From Candidatus Pelagibacterales bacterium (GTDB taxonomy: Bacteria > Pseudomonadota > Alphaproteobacteria > Pelagibacterales > Pelagibacteraceae): 54,055 nt of DNA. Shown piece after piece: positions 1 to 8,133 of this stretch; position 1 is the stretch's first letter, and every line of letters begins with the position of its first letter. Both the position numbers and the translations under genes were made by a program. Under the pieces are notes generated by a model. The model was not told the DNA's origin and searched no databases. It saw nothing but the letters and a program-made list of their open reading frames with translations. The stretch is taken from assembly GCA_004213215.1 (NCBI GenBank), contig SHAO01000002.1, forward strand, positions 1 through 54,055, read 5' to 3'.

Positions 1-539
1 GCTTGTTCTAAAACTAACTTAGCATCAACTACTTCTATACCAGCTTTATTTAAAGCTGACACAGCAGGACCATTTACAACATCGATCGCTAATTTTTTAT
101 TTTTAAAATAAGAGTTAGATAAATCTTTTATCTCAGTAACCCATTTTTCTAATTGAATTCCAGCCTGATCTCCATTACTGAAATAATCCCAAGTTATTGC
201 TGGTCTTATTTCATCAATTAGATTTAAGTGGTTAGATAATCCTTCGCAATTAAAATATTCATAGAGAATTACAGGTCCGTCAACAGGCACAAAACAATAC
301 CTAGTTAAATTGTGCATATTATAAACACTCATATTAACAGTGTCTAATGCATATCTAACATTTACAGGGTCAAACAATATACAAGCTTCGAGATTATTTT
401 TTTCTAGTTCTTTTTTAACTCTATCTAACCTATACGATCTAAGTTTAGTAAAATTTATTTCATCTTCTTTTAATCTTTTCTTTGTTATGAAGTTGGAAAG
501 AGGTTTTGTGTCTGGAGATATTTTTCTTTTAAATTTCAT
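1..539 (-). CDS. M24-family (creatinase/Xaa-Pro peptidase fold) protein, N-terminal part, DddP-like; 3' end off window
   Basis: Reverse strand from ATG at 539 reads MKFKRKISPDTKPLSNFITKKRLKEDEINFTKLRSYRLDRVKKELEKNNLEACILFDPVNVRYALDTVNMSVYNMHNLTRYCFVPVDGPVILYEYFN... open to the window edge. The FDPxNxRYAxDTxNM stretch resembles DddP N-termini. Not in the ORF track. Confidence 0.7.
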   Translation of the reverse strand, partial: MKFKRKISPDTKPLSNFITKKRLKEDEINFTKLRSYRLDRVKKELEKNNLEACILFDPVNVRYALDTVNMSVYNMHNLTRYCFVPVDGPVILYEYFNCEGLSNHLNLIDEIRPAITWDYFSNGDQAGIQLEKWVTEIKDLSNSYFKNKKLAIDVVNGPAVSALNKAGIEVVDAKLVLEQ

Positions 540-540
540 A

Positions 541-1737
541 TTAAACTAAATTTGTTGCTATCCATTTATGAAAATGATGAGTTGGATTATCCATTACAGG
601 TGAAAAATTTCCCCCATTATAAGATGGTGAATTTCTTCCTTCTTGCATTCCTTCAATAATACCAACATCTTCTGATTGTACTCCATGCCAAAGTTTTAAA
701 TTTTGTTTTCGCAAATTTTTTAATTTTTTTGAATTTGCAGCTACATTTCCTACATAATAAATTTCCATATGTTCTATCGTTAATTCGTGGCTAACTGGCT
801 CCAACCAATAAGCATAATAGTGATCTTTATGAATTCCTAGCATCACATTTGGAAAGAGCGCTACATATTCAGCTACATGAAATTTATCTTTAGGCCAATT
901 AGGAAAGCATGGAAATTTAAGCTTACCTTTTAATCTTGGGTTATAAACAGTAGTACCCTGTCCAGCAAATCTATTAGGTAAACCTTCTATATGATAATGA
1001 TCACTAATTTTAGAATAAGAATTTAATCCTGGGTGTACCCATGGAAGATGATAACTTTCACAATAGTTTTCAATTGCAAATTTCCAATTACATTTTGCGG
1101 TTAATTTAAAATAACCAAAGTCTTTAGAATGTCGAATTAGTTGCTGATCTTTTTTTGGCCAAAACTTAGACCAACGATCTTGTAATGGCTTAATATATTG
1201 TTCAAAAGGAATTTCGTTATTAGAAATATTTATTATAATCATGTCTAACCAAACATAGGAACGAACTTCTTTAAGCCCACTAGCAGATTTATTAAAATCT
1301 TTTGAATTATGTTTGTTCATCCCACCTAAATGAGGAGTAGCTACTAGTTTTCCTTCAAGATTATAGGACCAAGAGTGATAAGGACATCTTAATACATTTT
1401 TAATAGAACATTTTTTTTGTAAAATTTTGTAACCTCTATGACTACACACATTATGATATACTTTAATTTTATTACTTTTAGTTCTTAATAAAATTAGAGG
1501 AATACCGAGAAGATCGAATGGTTTAGCATCACCAGCCTTAGGAATTGAGCTTGCAACGCCGACAACCACCCATTTATCTTGGAATATTTTCTTTCTTTCA
1601 ATATTGGTGTATTCTTTATTATTATAGCATTCATTGGGAAGCCCATGAGCTTTACTTATGGGTTTGTTTACAACGTCTAATTTTTCCTTTTTTACAACGT
1701 CATAAATATTTCTGTGACCATTAAGCTTAGAAGTCAT
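541..1737 (-). CDS. Rieske [2Fe-2S] aromatic-ring-hydroxylating-type oxygenase, alpha subunit
   Basis: 398 aa with Rieske motif CSHRG...CPYHSW and downstream ENYCESYHLPWVHP (mononuclear iron site type). Confidence 0.9.
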   Translation of the reverse strand: MTSKLNGHRNIYDVVKKEKLDVVNKPISKAHGLPNECYNNKEYTNIERKKIFQDKWVVVGVASSIPKAGDAKPFDLLGIPLILLRTKSNKIKVYHNVCSHRGYKILQKKCSIKNVLRCPYHSWSYNLEGKLVATPHLGGMNKHNSKDFNKSASGLKEVRSYVWLDMIIINISNNEIPFEQYIKPLQDRWSKFWPKKDQQLIRHSKDFGYFKLTAKCNWKFAIENYCESYHLPWVHPGLNSYSKISDHYHIEGLPNRFAGQGTTVYNPRLKGKLKFPCFPNWPKDKFHVAEYVALFPNVMLGIHKDHYYAYWLEPVSHELTIEHMEIYYVGNVAANSKKLKNLRKQNLKLWHGVQSEDVGIIEGMQEGRNSPSYNGGNFSPVMDNPTHHFHKWIATNLV

Positions 1738-1830
1738 ATTAAAACCCTAACATTTTCGGGAAAATAGGCAACAAATTTGAAACAAAATTGCTGGACATCA
1801 TCTGGTGTTCGCTGATATATCCCGAAGATT

Positions 1831-2559
1831 ATGAATTTTTCTTTAGAGATAGGACTCAAAACTGACCTCAGCACTCTGCCTAATATTAAAGATATTTATA
1901 TAACGCTTTTAAGAGGGGACCAATATAAAGATGTAGCTAACAAAGCTAAAGAATTAGTAAATCTTGGGAAGAACCCAGTTCCACACTTTCCAGCTAGATC
2001 AATTAAAGATCAAAATGAGCTTAAGGATTATGTAAATATGTGTAAAGATTTTGGCGTAAAACAAGCTCTTATAATTGGAGGAGGAGCTCAACCTGTTGGA
2101 GATTTTCACTGTTCACTTCAATTATTTGAGACAGGTTTGTTCGAAGGCTTCAAGATAGGAATTGCTGGACATCCAGAGGGTTCCCCTGATATATCCGACT
2201 CAGATTTAGAAAAAGCTATGATAGATAAGAAACCATACGCAGATTATATAGTTACGCAATGGCTAATGGAAACTTCTCCAATAGTAGATTTTATTTCTAA
2301 ACAAAGTTTACCAGTACATGTAGGGATAGCTGGGCCCGCCAAAATTACAAGCTTACTTAAGTTTGCTAGTATTGTTGGGGCAAAAAATTCTCTTAACTTT
2401 TTAAAATCAAACGCAAGTAAAGCAGTTGATTTATTTAAACCAAGAAAACCAGACGATATGATTGAAAAAATAAAAAGCGTTTCTCAAAATTTTCATATTT
2501 ATACATTTGGTGGACTTAATGAAACAAACAAATGGTTATCGGAGAACAACTATGCCTAA
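1831..2559 (+). CDS. methylenetetrahydrofolate reductase-like protein (short form)
   Basis: 242 aa TIM-barrel-like; VPHFPARS, LIIGGGAQPVGDF, IGIAGHPEGSP and DYIVTQW match MTHFR-family motifs. Confidence 0.75.
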   Translation: MNFSLEIGLKTDLSTLPNIKDIYITLLRGDQYKDVANKAKELVNLGKNPVPHFPARSIKDQNELKDYVNMCKDFGVKQALIIGGGAQPVGDFHCSLQLFETGLFEGFKIGIAGHPEGSPDISDSDLEKAMIDKKPYADYIVTQWLMETSPIVDFISKQSLPVHVGIAGPAKITSLLKFASIVGAKNSLNFLKSNASKAVDLFKPRKPDDMIEKIKSVSQNFHIYTFGGLNETNKWLSENNYA

Positions 2560-3994
2560 AAAAAAGAAAAAATCTAAAAAGAAAAAATCTAAAAAAATTA
2601 AAGCAAAAAAAATTAAATCAGTTTCTTTTAAGCCTGAAAAAGTCGATTATAGTAAAGTTAGACACGAAACATCTGTCGATCAATCAGACAGACATGTTCC
2701 CTATAACTTAAGACAAAGTGGACCTACAAAAGTTGAAATGCTAATTTCAACAAGAGTGAGAAAATCACCTTATTGGCACCTCTCAATGAAAGCAGGTTGC
2801 TGGAGAGCTACAGTTTATAATCGTATTTATCATCCTCGTGGGTATGTAAGACCTGAAAAAGGCGGAGCGATGGTCGAGTATGCAGCTATTAAAAATCATG
2901 TAACAATGTGGAACGTTGCTGTTGAAAGACAAATTCGTGTTAAGGGACCTGACGCTGAAAAATTTACTGATTATGTAATAACACGTGATGCAACTAAAAT
3001 TTCAACAATGAGAGGACGTTATGTTATTCTTTGCAATAATAAAGGTGGAGTATTAAATGATCCAGTTTTATTAAGAGTTGCTGACGATGAATTTTGGTTT
3101 AGTTTATCTGATTCTGATATTGGGATGTATATGCAGGGTGTAAACGCAGACAAAAGATTCAATGTTGAAATTGATGAAATTGACGCTTGTCCCGTACAAA
3201 TTCAAGGTCCTAAATCAAAAGCATTAATGAATGATTTAATTGGAGATCAAGTTGATCTAGACAATATGCCATTCTACGGTTTAGCTGAAGCTAAAGTTGG
3301 AGGAAGAAGTTGTGTAATTTCACAATCTGGCTTCTCTGGTGAAGCTGGATATGAAATTTATCTTCGCAACGCAACTTTGTATGCTGAAGATATGTGGAAT
3401 GCTGTACTTAAAGCAGGAAAAAAACATAAGCTAATGGTTATTGCTCCCGCACACCATAGAAGAATCCAAGCAGGAATATTGTCTTGGGGTCAAGACATGG
3501 ATAATGAGCATAATCCTTTTCAATGTAATTTAGGTTATCAAGTTTCATTGTCTGGAAAAGGTGAATGGAATAAACAAACTGATTATGTAGGTAAAGAAGC
3601 TCTAGAGAAAATGAAAGATCAAATTGGTAATGGTAAAAATCCATATAAGTTGCAACTAGTTGGTTTAGAATTGGGAGGAAAACCTGTTGAGGAATATGCT
3701 CCTGACTTTTGGCTAATATCTGACGCTAAAGGCGGGAAACCAGTTGGTTATATTACTTCACCTTGGTATCACCCTGAAAAAAAACAAAATATTGCTATGG
3801 GTTATGTACCTTACGAAGGGCATAAAAATGCTAAAGGTTTTCCAATTGGAAATTTTGGTAAAAAATACAAAGTTCATTTGCCAAAAAAATATGCTAGCAA
3901 ACCAGTTGATGCAAAAGTTGTTCCAGTGCCGTTTACACAATCTTTTAATGCTAATACGCGTGAGGCAGAAGTTTTGGCTACTCTAAATAAATAA
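2552..3994 (+). CDS. GcvT/aminomethyltransferase-family protein, DmdA-like, with lysine-rich N-terminal extension
   Basis: ORF track starts at 2507 but the ATG at 2552 (MPKKKKKSKKKK...) fits better and overlaps the upstream stop by 8 nt. STRVRKSPY..VYNRIYHP..IKNHVTMWNVAVERQIRVKGPDAEKF..RGGVLNDPV pattern is DmdA/GcvT-like. Confidence 0.8.
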   Translation: MPKKKKKSKKKKSKKIKAKKIKSVSFKPEKVDYSKVRHETSVDQSDRHVPYNLRQSGPTKVEMLISTRVRKSPYWHLSMKAGCWRATVYNRIYHPRGYVRPEKGGAMVEYAAIKNHVTMWNVAVERQIRVKGPDAEKFTDYVITRDATKISTMRGRYVILCNNKGGVLNDPVLLRVADDEFWFSLSDSDIGMYMQGVNADKRFNVEIDEIDACPVQIQGPKSKALMNDLIGDQVDLDNMPFYGLAEAKVGGRSCVISQSGFSGEAGYEIYLRNATLYAEDMWNAVLKAGKKHKLMVIAPAHHRRIQAGILSWGQDMDNEHNPFQCNLGYQVSLSGKGEWNKQTDYVGKEALEKMKDQIGNGKNPYKLQLVGLELGGKPVEEYAPDFWLISDAKGGKPVGYITSPWYHPEKKQNIAMGYVPYEGHKNAKGFPIGNFGKKYKVHLPKKYASKPVDAKVVPVPFTQSFNANTREAEVLATLNK

Positions 3995-4621
3995 TTAGAT
4001 ATTAAAGCTAGCTTTAATACCGTCAATTATAAATTGAGTTGCTAACGCAGCTAGAATAAAAGCAAATACTCTAGAAGTAGCGTGTAAGATTTGTTGTGGT
4101 ATATATTTTGTAGTAAAACTTGCTCCAATCATTAAAAATAAACTAACGATTAGTGCAGCCACTAAAGCAAGAATAACTGATAATTGAAACTCTATATTAG
4201 TAGAATAATTACCCAATAGTAATATAATTGTAGCTAGCGTCGAAGGGCCAGCAATAAAAGGTATTGCCATAGGAAAAACAATAATTTCATCAAAGTTTTT
4301 TTCATCTAAAGCAGCTTCGACTTTTTTCTCTCGTCTTATTTTTCTTTTTTCAAATAATATATCAATAGCTATAAACATAAGAATAAACCCACCAGCAATT
4401 TTTAATGAATCTAAAGTAACCCCAATAGCGTCCAGCAAATACTTACCTACATAAGCAAATAAGATTGTTATAAAAAAAGCTATAATTACACTTTTTAAAG
4501 CTATCTGATTTTTTTTTTTAATATTAGCACCTTCTGTTAAACTAATAAAAAAAGGTAGATTTCCTATGGTATCTATAGTGATAAAGAACAAAATAAAGGA
4601 ATTTAGAAAAACTTCTGTCAT
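3995..4621 (-). CDS. MarC-family integral membrane protein
   Basis: 208 aa, multiple TM; FFITIDTIGNLPFFISLT and FPMAIPFIAGPSTLATIILL are MarC-type. Confidence 0.85.
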   Translation of the reverse strand: MTEVFLNSFILFFITIDTIGNLPFFISLTEGANIKKKNQIALKSVIIAFFITILFAYVGKYLLDAIGVTLDSLKIAGGFILMFIAIDILFEKRKIRREKKVEAALDEKNFDEIIVFPMAIPFIAGPSTLATIILLLGNYSTNIEFQLSVILALVAALIVSLFLMIGASFTTKYIPQQILHATSRVFAFILAALATQFIIDGIKASFNI

Positions 4622-4669
4622 AGCGTTATTTCATATATTTTAATGGCAACAATATGATATAGAAACAAA

Positions 4670-5191
4670 ATGAATTCAGTATTTGTTAATAGAATTATAA
4701 GAGCTTGCAAACTTGACGTTAGTTTATATGAAGAGGTGGAAGCAGACCAGTCGGCTACTCTTCAAGCAGCTCTCGTTGTGGTTCTCTCAAGCATAGCTGC
4801 AGGTATTGGAGCTATATCACTTGGAGCTTCAAATTTTTTAATGGCACCATTACTTTCTCTAATGAGTTGGTACATATGGGCTTATTTAATTTATTTTATA
4901 GGAGCAAAACTTTTTCCTGAAGCAAATACGGAGGCAGATCATGGTCAGCTTTTGAGAACAATAGGTTTTTCAAGCGCACCTGGACTTATTAGAATATTTG
5001 GTTTTACACCTGAATTAATGAGCATAACTTTTATAGGGTCCGGTATATGGATGATGGTTGCAATGGTAGTTGCAGTAAGACAAGCTTTGGATTACCAAAG
5101 TACTTGGAGAGCAATTGGTGTAGTTATTATTGGTTTTCTAGTTCAAGCAATAGTATTGGTAATGCTAATAAGAATTTTTGGCCCTAGTTAA
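4670..5191 (+). CDS. YIP1-family membrane protein
   Basis: 173 aa, multi-TM, layout consistent with Yip1 domain proteins. Confidence 0.65.
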   Translation: MNSVFVNRIIRACKLDVSLYEEVEADQSATLQAALVVVLSSIAAGIGAISLGASNFLMAPLLSLMSWYIWAYLIYFIGAKLFPEANTEADHGQLLRTIGFSSAPGLIRIFGFTPELMSITFIGSGIWMMVAMVVAVRQALDYQSTWRAIGVVIIGFLVQAIVLVMLIRIFGPS

Positions 5192-5319
5192 ATTGGAAAA
5201 ATAGTTTTTGATCTATAACATGAGTCACAAATTTTATAACCATGTTTGATTAAATTATGAGAAACACTTTCATTTTCTTCTTTGCATTCTTCACAAATAT
5301 TATTCAGTGTATCGTTCAT
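5188..5319 (-). CDS. 43-aa small protein with two CxxC motifs (zinc-ribbon-like)
   Basis: Reverse strand: MNDTLNNICEECKEENESVSHNLIKHGYKICDSCYRSKTIFPI*. ATG overlaps upstream TGA (ATGA), suggesting translational coupling. Not in ORF track (too short). Confidence 0.7.
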   Translation of the reverse strand: MNDTLNNICEECKEENESVSHNLIKHGYKICDSCYRSKTIFPI

Positions 5320-5777
5320 ATTGTTTCTCCTAAATAAATTGAGTCAGACACTCCAGTTGTCATCCAACAGTCTTTAAATTTTCCTTCTTGCTCTACTTTT
5401 TCTATTTGCCAAATAAAATAATATTTTTTTTTATCTTTAGATAAAATATAAACTTTAAACATAAATTTATTTGGTGATTCTTTTAAAATTTCTGCTTTTG
5501 TATTTTCATGACTAATTAACATTTCATAGTTATCGCTATAAATCATTTTTTTAAAATTTTCCAAAGGGCCTGTGGCAGCTTTATTCATTGGATGAGCAAA
5601 TTCCCAAGTTTGTTCAATACCTGCATCTTTATAAGGTGTATTGTTATCTTTTAGTGAATTTAATTGAATCATAAGTACATCAAATGGTTTTAAATTTGAA
5701 TTCGGTTTAACTAAATCTGCGCTAGAAGTATTTGTGAAAAAGAAAAAAAAAATAATTAATTTAAGTAGTATTTTCAT
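5316..5777 (-). CDS. DUF4864-like exported protein
   Basis: 153 aa, N-terminal signal peptide (MKILLKLIIFFFFFTNTSSA), then PFDVLMIQLNSLKDN..GIEQTWEFAHPMNKAATGPLENFKKMI. Confidence 0.7.
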   Translation of the reverse strand: MKILLKLIIFFFFFTNTSSADLVKPNSNLKPFDVLMIQLNSLKDNNTPYKDAGIEQTWEFAHPMNKAATGPLENFKKMIYSDNYEMLISHENTKAEILKESPNKFMFKVYILSKDKKKYYFIWQIEKVEQEGKFKDCWMTTGVSDSIYLGETI

Positions 5778-6878
5778 TTATAGATCTATAATTGCATCAC
5801 CATCTAAATAGGATGGGTACCAATATTTATTTTGGGCCAAAAGTACATTTAATTTTTTATTATTTGGTTTATAGCAAAAAGGATTATGAAGTAATTCTTT
5901 TTTAAATGGATTAAAAGAATTCATACACAATACTTTTTCTTTATCAAAACCCCTAAACTCAAATATATCACAATTTCTTCTTCTAGCTTCAGCTATATTA
6001 GTGCCAATTAAATTTTTGGATACTTCTTGCGAATGATCTAAAGTGACTAAATCGAGCAACAAAGCCGATTTTATTCCCTTTTTTAAATTATTTTTTTCAA
6101 TGCATATACTGTACCCATTTATTTTTTTATTTTTTACACTTAAGTAAATCCAAGCTTTTCTATTTTTAACAAAATAGTCTAAATGCCATTTTAATGAATC
6201 TTTGTCTCTTCGAAATAAAAACTTATTTTTTTGGGAATTTTTAATTTTTTCCCAAAAATGATTAAATTTTTTATCAAATTCACTGTGTTTTATTATATTT
6301 TTGGATGAAAATTTGTTCTTCCAAGAATTTATTTTTTTTTGAAAAAGCAGCAGTAATAAAGATGAGCAAATATTTAAAATAAATTTTTTAAAAGGAAAAG
6401 ATATATTTTTAAATAAAGATTTTGTTATATTTTTTATATTTAAAGCAATTACTAACGAATAATTTAAGCTTTCCACTGGCACTTCTTTAACTTTAATGGC
6501 TTTCATAATTTTATTACTTATTTCATTGAGGTTAGTTATCAAGAATAAATCAATACTAGATTGTGAAAAATATTTTCTTAATAATACAATTGAATGAGAT
6601 CTATATTGTTTATCTACTACCCAACCATATAGTATTGAAGAAAGATATGGTTTTTTATTTAGAAAATATTGCATCGGAAATTGTCCTATATGACCTACAA
6701 CTTTTTTATTATCTTCTATCACCCAACCTTTAGTCCATTTTATTCGGCTACTTTTTAAACTTGGATTTTTTTTCCACAAGTTAAGCCAGCGTTTATAATT
6801 TATTAAATTCATATTATGTCTTTTTAAAAGAACTTTTATTTTTTTATAATCTCTAATAGAAACATTTCTTATATTCAT
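5778..6878 (-). CDS. GNAT-like acyltransferase / hypothetical protein
   Basis: 366 aa; N-terminal GNAT-like segment (VVGHIGQFPMQYF...YGWVVDKQYRSHSIVLLRKYF). Confidence 0.5.
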   Translation of the reverse strand: MNIRNVSIRDYKKIKVLLKRHNMNLINYKRWLNLWKKNPSLKSSRIKWTKGWVIEDNKKVVGHIGQFPMQYFLNKKPYLSSILYGWVVDKQYRSHSIVLLRKYFSQSSIDLFLITNLNEISNKIMKAIKVKEVPVESLNYSLVIALNIKNITKSLFKNISFPFKKFILNICSSLLLLLFQKKINSWKNKFSSKNIIKHSEFDKKFNHFWEKIKNSQKNKFLFRRDKDSLKWHLDYFVKNRKAWIYLSVKNKKINGYSICIEKNNLKKGIKSALLLDLVTLDHSQEVSKNLIGTNIAEARRRNCDIFEFRGFDKEKVLCMNSFNPFKKELLHNPFCYKPNNKKLNVLLAQNKYWYPSYLDGDAIIDL

Positions 6879-6888
6879 GATGTTTTCA

Positions 6889-7131
6889 TTATTTGTTTTC
6901 AGCTGGAATTAGTTTTCCATCTTCGTACTTTGAAGGCGAATATTTTGTATTAGGCGAAAAATCACCATAAAATCTTAAGAATCCTAAAGCTAGTATAAAT
7001 AAAAATAAACTAATTATACAAAGTTTTATGATTGGATATTTTTTTTTTTCAAGATTCAATAACCATGTGTAAAAAAAATATAGAAAAAATGGCCCAAATA
7101 TTGCAAACAAAAGTAAGATTTTTTTAATCAT
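6889..7131 (-). CDS. small membrane protein, unknown
   Basis: 80 aa, two predicted TM segments; overlaps the next upstream gene by 8 nt. Confidence 0.55.
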   Translation of the reverse strand: MIKKILLLFAIFGPFFLYFFYTWLLNLEKKKYPIIKLCIISLFLFILALGFLRFYGDFSPNTKYSPSKYEDGKLIPAENK

Positions 7132-8062
7132 AGTATTTTATCCACCCATTTCTTTTATGATTAAAATTAAATAAATCAGGATGTATTATTTCAGCAAATA
7201 TTTCTAAAGATTCTAACAATCTTGGGCCAGGTCTATTAAAAAATTGATTTCCATCACCTACAAAAATTTTTTTATTTTTAAAAGCTTTTAAGGATTGCCA
7301 ATTATTATTTTTTTTTAAAACATTTTTTAATTCGTATTTAGTTTTTTCAATATTAAAACCACAAGGAAGAAAAATTATTATTTCAGGATCTTTTTTGACA
7401 AGTTCTTCAAACTCAGTCCAATGAGAATTTTTTCCAGATTTTCCTAAGATATTAGTTCCACCAGCTATTTCCACCATTTCTGGAATCCAATTTCCAGCCA
7501 TCATCAATGGTTCAATCCATTCAATACAGGCAACAGAAGGTTTGCTTTTTTGTTTAGAAGATAACTCTTTAATTCTTTCTAATCTCTCATTTAAATTTTT
7601 GATGAGTTTATTATTGATTTGGTTTTCTATATTAAGTTCTTTAGCTACTCTTTTTATATCATTAAAAACATCGTTTAATGTATTTGGTTGTAAAGATATT
7701 ATTTTAGTATTTTTTTTTAGATTTTTACTTACTATACTTTCTACTTCAGAAAAACTTACAGCACACACTTCACAATGTGCCTGGGTAATTATATAGTCAG
7801 GATTTAACTCTTTAAGCTTTGGTACATCCACCTTATAAACTGATAGCGAATTTTCTAATATTATATTAATTTGTTTATCAATTTCTGCACTTGTTCCATC
7901 TACATTTATTTTAGGTGAAGTTAGTTTAGCTACATGATTTAATCCATGAGGATAGTCGCATTCATGAGAACGTCCTATGATTGAATTTTTTTGGCCTAAA
8001 AAAGCAACTATCTCTGTTGCACTTGGTATGAGTGTGACAATTTTTGTAGAATTATTATTCAT
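7124..8062 (-). CDS. BtuF-like cobalamin/Fe-chelate-type periplasmic-binding-fold protein without obvious signal peptide
   Basis: 312 aa: KIVTLIPSATEIVAFLG..IIGRSHECDYP..PDYIITQAHCEVCAVS..EWIEPLMMAGNWIPEMVEIAGG..NRPGPRLLESLEIFAEIIHP. Confidence 0.8.
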   Translation of the reverse strand: MNNNSTKIVTLIPSATEIVAFLGQKNSIIGRSHECDYPHGLNHVAKLTSPKINVDGTSAEIDKQINIILENSLSVYKVDVPKLKELNPDYIITQAHCEVCAVSFSEVESIVSKNLKKNTKIISLQPNTLNDVFNDIKRVAKELNIENQINNKLIKNLNERLERIKELSSKQKSKPSVACIEWIEPLMMAGNWIPEMVEIAGGTNILGKSGKNSHWTEFEELVKKDPEIIIFLPCGFNIEKTKYELKNVLKKNNNWQSLKAFKNKKIFVGDGNQFFNRPGPRLLESLEIFAEIIHPDLFNFNHKRNGWIKYYD

Positions 8063-8133
8063 CTTAAGTAAATTTTCTTGACCTATTATATCCTTGCATT
8101 TAGTAATTACATAATTTTAATCATATTTATTTT

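Noticed and set aside
340-549. ORF-track 69-aa plus-strand ORF
   Set aside because: Antisense to the better supported M24/DddP-like gene on the minus strand; composition looks like noise.
3438-3644. Antisense ORF inside the DmdA-like gene; likewise 3744-3986 (+) and 3758-3940 (-)
   Set aside because: Fully contained in a strong coding gene; shadow ORFs.
7542-7796. 84-aa plus-strand ORF
   Set aside because: Antisense shadow of the BtuF-like gene; no motif.
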